Shown piece by piece: positions 7,901 through 9,899 of a stretch of 9,899 nt of DNA (position 1 is its first letter; each line of letters starts with the position of its first letter). The DNA is from Bacteroidota bacterium (GTDB taxonomy: Bacteria; Bacteroidota; Bacteroidia; Bacteroidales; PUMT01), in contig PWPZ01000043.1 in assembly GCA_003556985.1 (NCBI GenBank), positions 1 to 9,899 on the forward strand, in the 5' to 3' direction. The position numbers were made by a program, and so were the translations under genes. The notes below the pieces were generated by a model. The model searched no databases, had not been told where the DNA came from, and was given only the letters and a program-made list of their open reading frames with translations.

Positions 7901-8457
7901 TCAAGCCTTTTATAATAATCGGAAGTGTGGTTTTCAGCACCGCAGGCGTATTTTTCGGGCTGGCCGTGTTCAATATGGAATTTGTAATAATCATGACCGG
8001 TATCGGCATAATAAGCCTGGCGGGAGTTGTGGTGAACAATGGCATAGTACTGGTAGATTATACCGATTATCTTCACACCCGCAAAAAACAGGAAATGGAT
8101 ATTCAGGAGAAAAAGTTTCTTGATCCTGACAACTCCCTTGCCATAATACAACAAGCCGGAGAAACCAGGTTCAGGCCGGTTATCCTCACTGCCATCACCA
8201 CTGTCCTTGGCCTTTTCCCCCTTGCAATAGGACTGAATATAAATCTGGTGACCCTTATGACTGAACTGCGCCCCCAGATTTATTTCGGGGGTGATAATGC
8301 AGCATTCTGGAGCCCTATGGCGTGGACCGTTATTTTCGGACTAACGGTTGCCACTTTCCTGACCCTGGTGATAGTGCCTGCCATGTACCAGATCATTCTT
8401 TCGCTCCGCCGCAGTCTGCTTAAATGGCACAAAGGAGAAGATATCGTTCACTCCTGA
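4993..8457 (+). CDS. RND-family efflux pump, inner-membrane permease
   Basis: From ATG 4993 this is 1154 residues; a GTG at 4957 in the same frame would add 12. ATG is preferred because the conserved start of the family (IRQFGPTTLALNNR) follows soon after. The layout is RND: helix 1 (about 26-43), first porter domain (44-340, with YPGNPPIDMENLVTRPLEKE), helices 2-6 (350-500), helix 7 (about 597-617), second porter domain (620-940) and helices 8-12 to about 1135. Such pumps work as trimers and extrude drugs, bile salts, lipids or metals using ion flux. Helix 4 has VDNAIVVVDN and helix 10 has VNNGIVLVDY, so AcrB Asp407 is kept (Asp414) but Asp408 and Lys940 are Asn. Two extra hydrophobic stretches (about 528-545 and 552-570) lie between helices 6 and 7. 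The FGGDNAAFW segment near the end is typical of Bacteroidota homologues. The substrate is unknown. Confidence 0.95.
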   Translation: MKGATPGKSKIRQFGPTTLALNNRSTIFLLTFIFALAGIISYRTLPKELFPDVVIPTVMVVTNYPGNPPIDMENLVTRPLEKEINTIAGIDQLRSTSSQDNSTVIIEFETDIDIRYALQDVKDAVDRVMPDLPADLPADPAVMDIDFSDFPIMNINLSGDFSIDELKRFADFLQEEIELVREISEVEITGIPEREIQINLDPLQMDALELSFTDIENAILQENISVGGGSILFDDDTRWAVRTIGEFTDVRQIGEVIVKHEMGNIVHLENIATVEDTFAEASSFARLDEEPVVSLQIIKKDGENLLDATASIFDIIDMARDTGDLPEELTITVTNDQSEDIRTQLSNLENSVILAVILVIFVLYLFLGLKNALFVGLAIPLSMLSSFMVLGILGIQINMIVLFSLILALGLLVDNAIVVVDNIYRFVERGNSVMDSAKYATAEIATPIITSTATTLSAFLPLAFWTGIVGEFMVYLPITLIIVLASSLFVALVIIPVFSGAFFREGETAAGKPSGEKNGRPWYKKPVFYMVVLTITGITFHLVSATLAGNVFLLAALVWTLGHFVLGRLQNWFQLKLLPFNERLYSRTLAYSLKGRNPWFFVAGTLLFLIISVTFFIQRNPNILFFPENEAQYINIIAEMPIGTDIRATDRRIREIEEHVTEVIEPYRHIVKSVLTTIGRGSGGEMEFAIGDTPNRARITITFVEYQLREGINTNDIMAEISRELLGNYPGVEFSIEKNMAGPPAGAPVNIEITGRDFDRLLAVTNELKRTIEDSGIQGMEGLSMDLDVDLPEITVNIDRDMARRYGLSTAVIATTLRTSLFGNEVSGFKIGEEEFPIMIRLKEEYRYNLSSLMNQQITFRSPATGQLMQVPISAVSQPVFGKTYGSVNRIDMRRAITLSSNVLPGYNANRINDEIRELLAGHDMPDGYEYRFTGEQQEQDESMDFLITALMIALALIGLILVSQFNSVIKPFIIIGSVVFSTAGVFFGLAVFNMEFVIIMTGIGIISLAGVVVNNGIVLVDYTDYLHTRKKQEMDIQEKKFLDPDNSLAIIQQAGETRFRPVILTAITTVLGLFPLAIGLNINLVTLMTELRPQIYFGGDNAAFWSPMAWTVIFGLTVATFLTLVIVPAMYQIILSLRRSLLKWHKGEDIVHS

Positions 8458-8536
8458 CAGCCTCTCGTGAATATTCTGCTTCTGCCGGCAATTATAGCTA
8501 AAAACACTTAATCCCTGATCTGGTATTGCCAAAACT

Positions 8537-9880
8537 TCATCCCTGGTATTTTCTGGCAAGAAAATAGACGGGAACTCCGGCCAGTAAAAATCCGGCACCT
8601 GCAAATGCTCCGGCACCGGTATAGGTAAGACTGGAATAAAGCATATAACCGCTTGCTGCAAGGAACAGTAAGGGTGGCAACGGATATAAGGGAACCCTGT
8701 AGGACCCTCCATCATAAATTTTCCGGTAACGGAAAACAAAAAGGCTTAAGGTGGTAAGGAGAATAAATACCCAGAAAACAGGTGCAGTGTAATCGACCAT
8801 GGTGGTTACCGCCTGCTGTGACCATGCACCGGCAATTACCAGGATAAGTGCAATCGACCCTTGAAAAACCAGGGCATTGACAGGAGAATTGCTCTTATTG
8901 TTCCATTTTCCCATAAATCGGAGTAACCGGAAATCACGGCCCAGGGCATAGTTGGTCCGGGCACCTGTAATTATCGTTGCGTTGGCTGTCGACAGAGCAG
9001 CTATTATTACCACAAGAATAACAATGATTGAGCCCCCCGGGCCGAATATCCTTTCGGTCAATAAATACCCGACTGTATCCGACTCCCTGAGAGTTTCCAG
9101 TCCGAGCACATACAGGTAGATCAGATTAACAGTAACATAAAGAAAGGTTATTATAACTATCCCGGAAATCAGCGACCTGACTATATTGCGTTTTACATTA
9201 TGCAGTTCACCGGTAAGGTAAGCCGCTTCGCTCCAGCCACCGTAAGTGAGCAGCACGAAGATCATGGCCAGGCCCGGTGCACCGCCCGAAAAAACCGGTC
9301 CGCCATTATTCCCTGTATTTATCGCAGAAAACCCTTCCCCCGGTGAGATTATGAACCCGGAAACCGATATAGTCACCAGCGTTAGCACTATTACCGAAGC
9401 AAGGATATTCTGGGTCCGGCGCGAATGGACAGTGCCCAGTATATTAAGCCCGGTAAGAACAATGACCGTTATGGCGGCATAGATCGCCGGACTGTAGCGG
9501 CCCAGATCAAGGATAACCGAGGCATAATCACCAAGAATAAAGGCAACAAGGGCAAGAGAACCGGTTTGGATAACCGTCATCCTGCCCCAGGAAAGAAAAA
9601 AGCCGGTGGCCGGTCCGAAGGCTTTCCTGAGGAAATGGTATTCACCGCCTGCATCGGGCATGGCCGAAGAAAGCTCGGCATAACACAGGGCACCCATAAG
9701 GGAAATAAAGCCCCCGGCAACCCAGAAAAATATAAACTGAAATTCGCCGGCCGAATTGGCAGCTACTATCGGGGGTAACCGGAATATCCCTATTCCCACT
9801 ACAATACCAATTATCACTGCCATTGAGCTTAGTGTGGAAAAGGAGGGAACGGGACGGCCCGGGAAAGAAGGTTGCCTCAT
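8537..9880 (-). CDS. APC-superfamily amino-acid permease
   Basis: The 447-residue protein has about 12 membrane helices and the marks of the amino acid-polyamine-organocation superfamily. Helix 1 is unwound at VVGIGIFRLP (about 28-37), the substrate-binding motif GxGIF. GALCYAELSSAMPDAGGEY follows helix 2 (about 63-81), and TYGGWSEAAYLTGEL in helix 6 (about 211-225) resembles the LAT/SteT branch. Near the C-terminus YRVPLYPLPPLLFL is typical of that branch. It probably carries neutral amino acids as an exchanger or symporter in the inner membrane; the substrate is not readable. The ATG at 9880 has AGAAGAAG directly upstream, and residues 1-15 form a normal polar N-terminus. The frame is open to the window edge, so an upstream start cannot be ruled out. 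The gene is convergent with the RND pump gene, with 79 bp between stops, and is probably functionally separate from it. Confidence 0.9.
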   Translation of the reverse strand: MRQPSFPGRPVPSFSTLSSMAVIIGIVVGIGIFRLPPIVAANSAGEFQFIFFWVAGGFISLMGALCYAELSSAMPDAGGEYHFLRKAFGPATGFFLSWGRMTVIQTGSLALVAFILGDYASVILDLGRYSPAIYAAITVIVLTGLNILGTVHSRRTQNILASVIVLTLVTISVSGFIISPGEGFSAINTGNNGGPVFSGGAPGLAMIFVLLTYGGWSEAAYLTGELHNVKRNIVRSLISGIVIITFLYVTVNLIYLYVLGLETLRESDTVGYLLTERIFGPGGSIIVILVVIIAALSTANATIITGARTNYALGRDFRLLRFMGKWNNKSNSPVNALVFQGSIALILVIAGAWSQQAVTTMVDYTAPVFWVFILLTTLSLFVFRYRKIYDGGSYRVPLYPLPPLLFLAASGYMLYSSLTYTGAGAFAGAGFLLAGVPVYFLARKYQG

Positions 9881-9899
9881 CTTCTTCTGAGTGTGGCTG

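Noticed and set aside
8487..8530. GGCAAT / ATTGCC inverted repeat between the convergent RND and permease genes, as a shared terminator
   Set aside because: The arms are only 6 bp with a 32-nt loop and no T run follows on either strand, so a terminator cannot be supported.
9246..9778. Two overlapping plus-strand frames opposite the amino-acid permease
   Set aside because: They lie wholly within the permease gene, whose conserved motifs are on the minus strand, and their products are low-complexity.

Overview
The window looks like chromosomal DNA from a member of the Bacteroidota, probably a Bacteroidales/Marinilabiliales-type environmental anaerobe. This is an inference. It rests on the close resemblance of the efflux permease and adaptor to Bacteroidota families, the lipoprotein-type adaptor, weak or absent Shine-Dalgarno sequences before most starts, and frequent ATA (Ile) and AGG (Arg) codons. 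No rRNA, tRNA, CRISPR array, insertion sequence or phage gene is visible.

Left part (1-1910, + strand): the 3' end of a large glycoside-hydrolase gene is cut by the window edge. What remains is a GH42-type trimerisation (glutamine-amidotransferase-like) domain plus a C-terminal beta domain. After 45 bp comes a 12-helix major facilitator transporter. The pair fits cleavage of a galactoside or other glycoside followed by sugar uptake. A weak terminator-like hairpin follows the transporter.

Middle gap (1911-2260): 350 bp with no convincing gene. It becomes AT-rich towards its right end. It holds the terminator-like hairpin, a perfect 8-bp inverted repeat with a 12-nt spacer, three copies of TTAGCG, and a weak Bacteroidota-like promoter just before the efflux operon.

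Centre (2261-8457, + strand): a complete tripartite RND efflux operon. In order it encodes an outer-membrane TolC-type channel, a lipoprotein periplasmic adaptor and an inner-membrane RND pump. The genes are tightly spaced and the products should form one trans-envelope pump driven by ion flux. The pump lacks two of the classical AcrB relay residues (Asn at the positions of Asp408 and Lys940) and has an extra pair of predicted membrane helices between the two halves. No regulator gene lies beside it in this window.

Right part (8537-9880, - strand): a convergent APC-superfamily amino-acid permease with its start near the window edge.

Most of the window is ordinary accessory metabolism and transport. 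I do not see an undescribed system. The items most worth checking are the intergenic palindrome and the unusual features of the RND pump.
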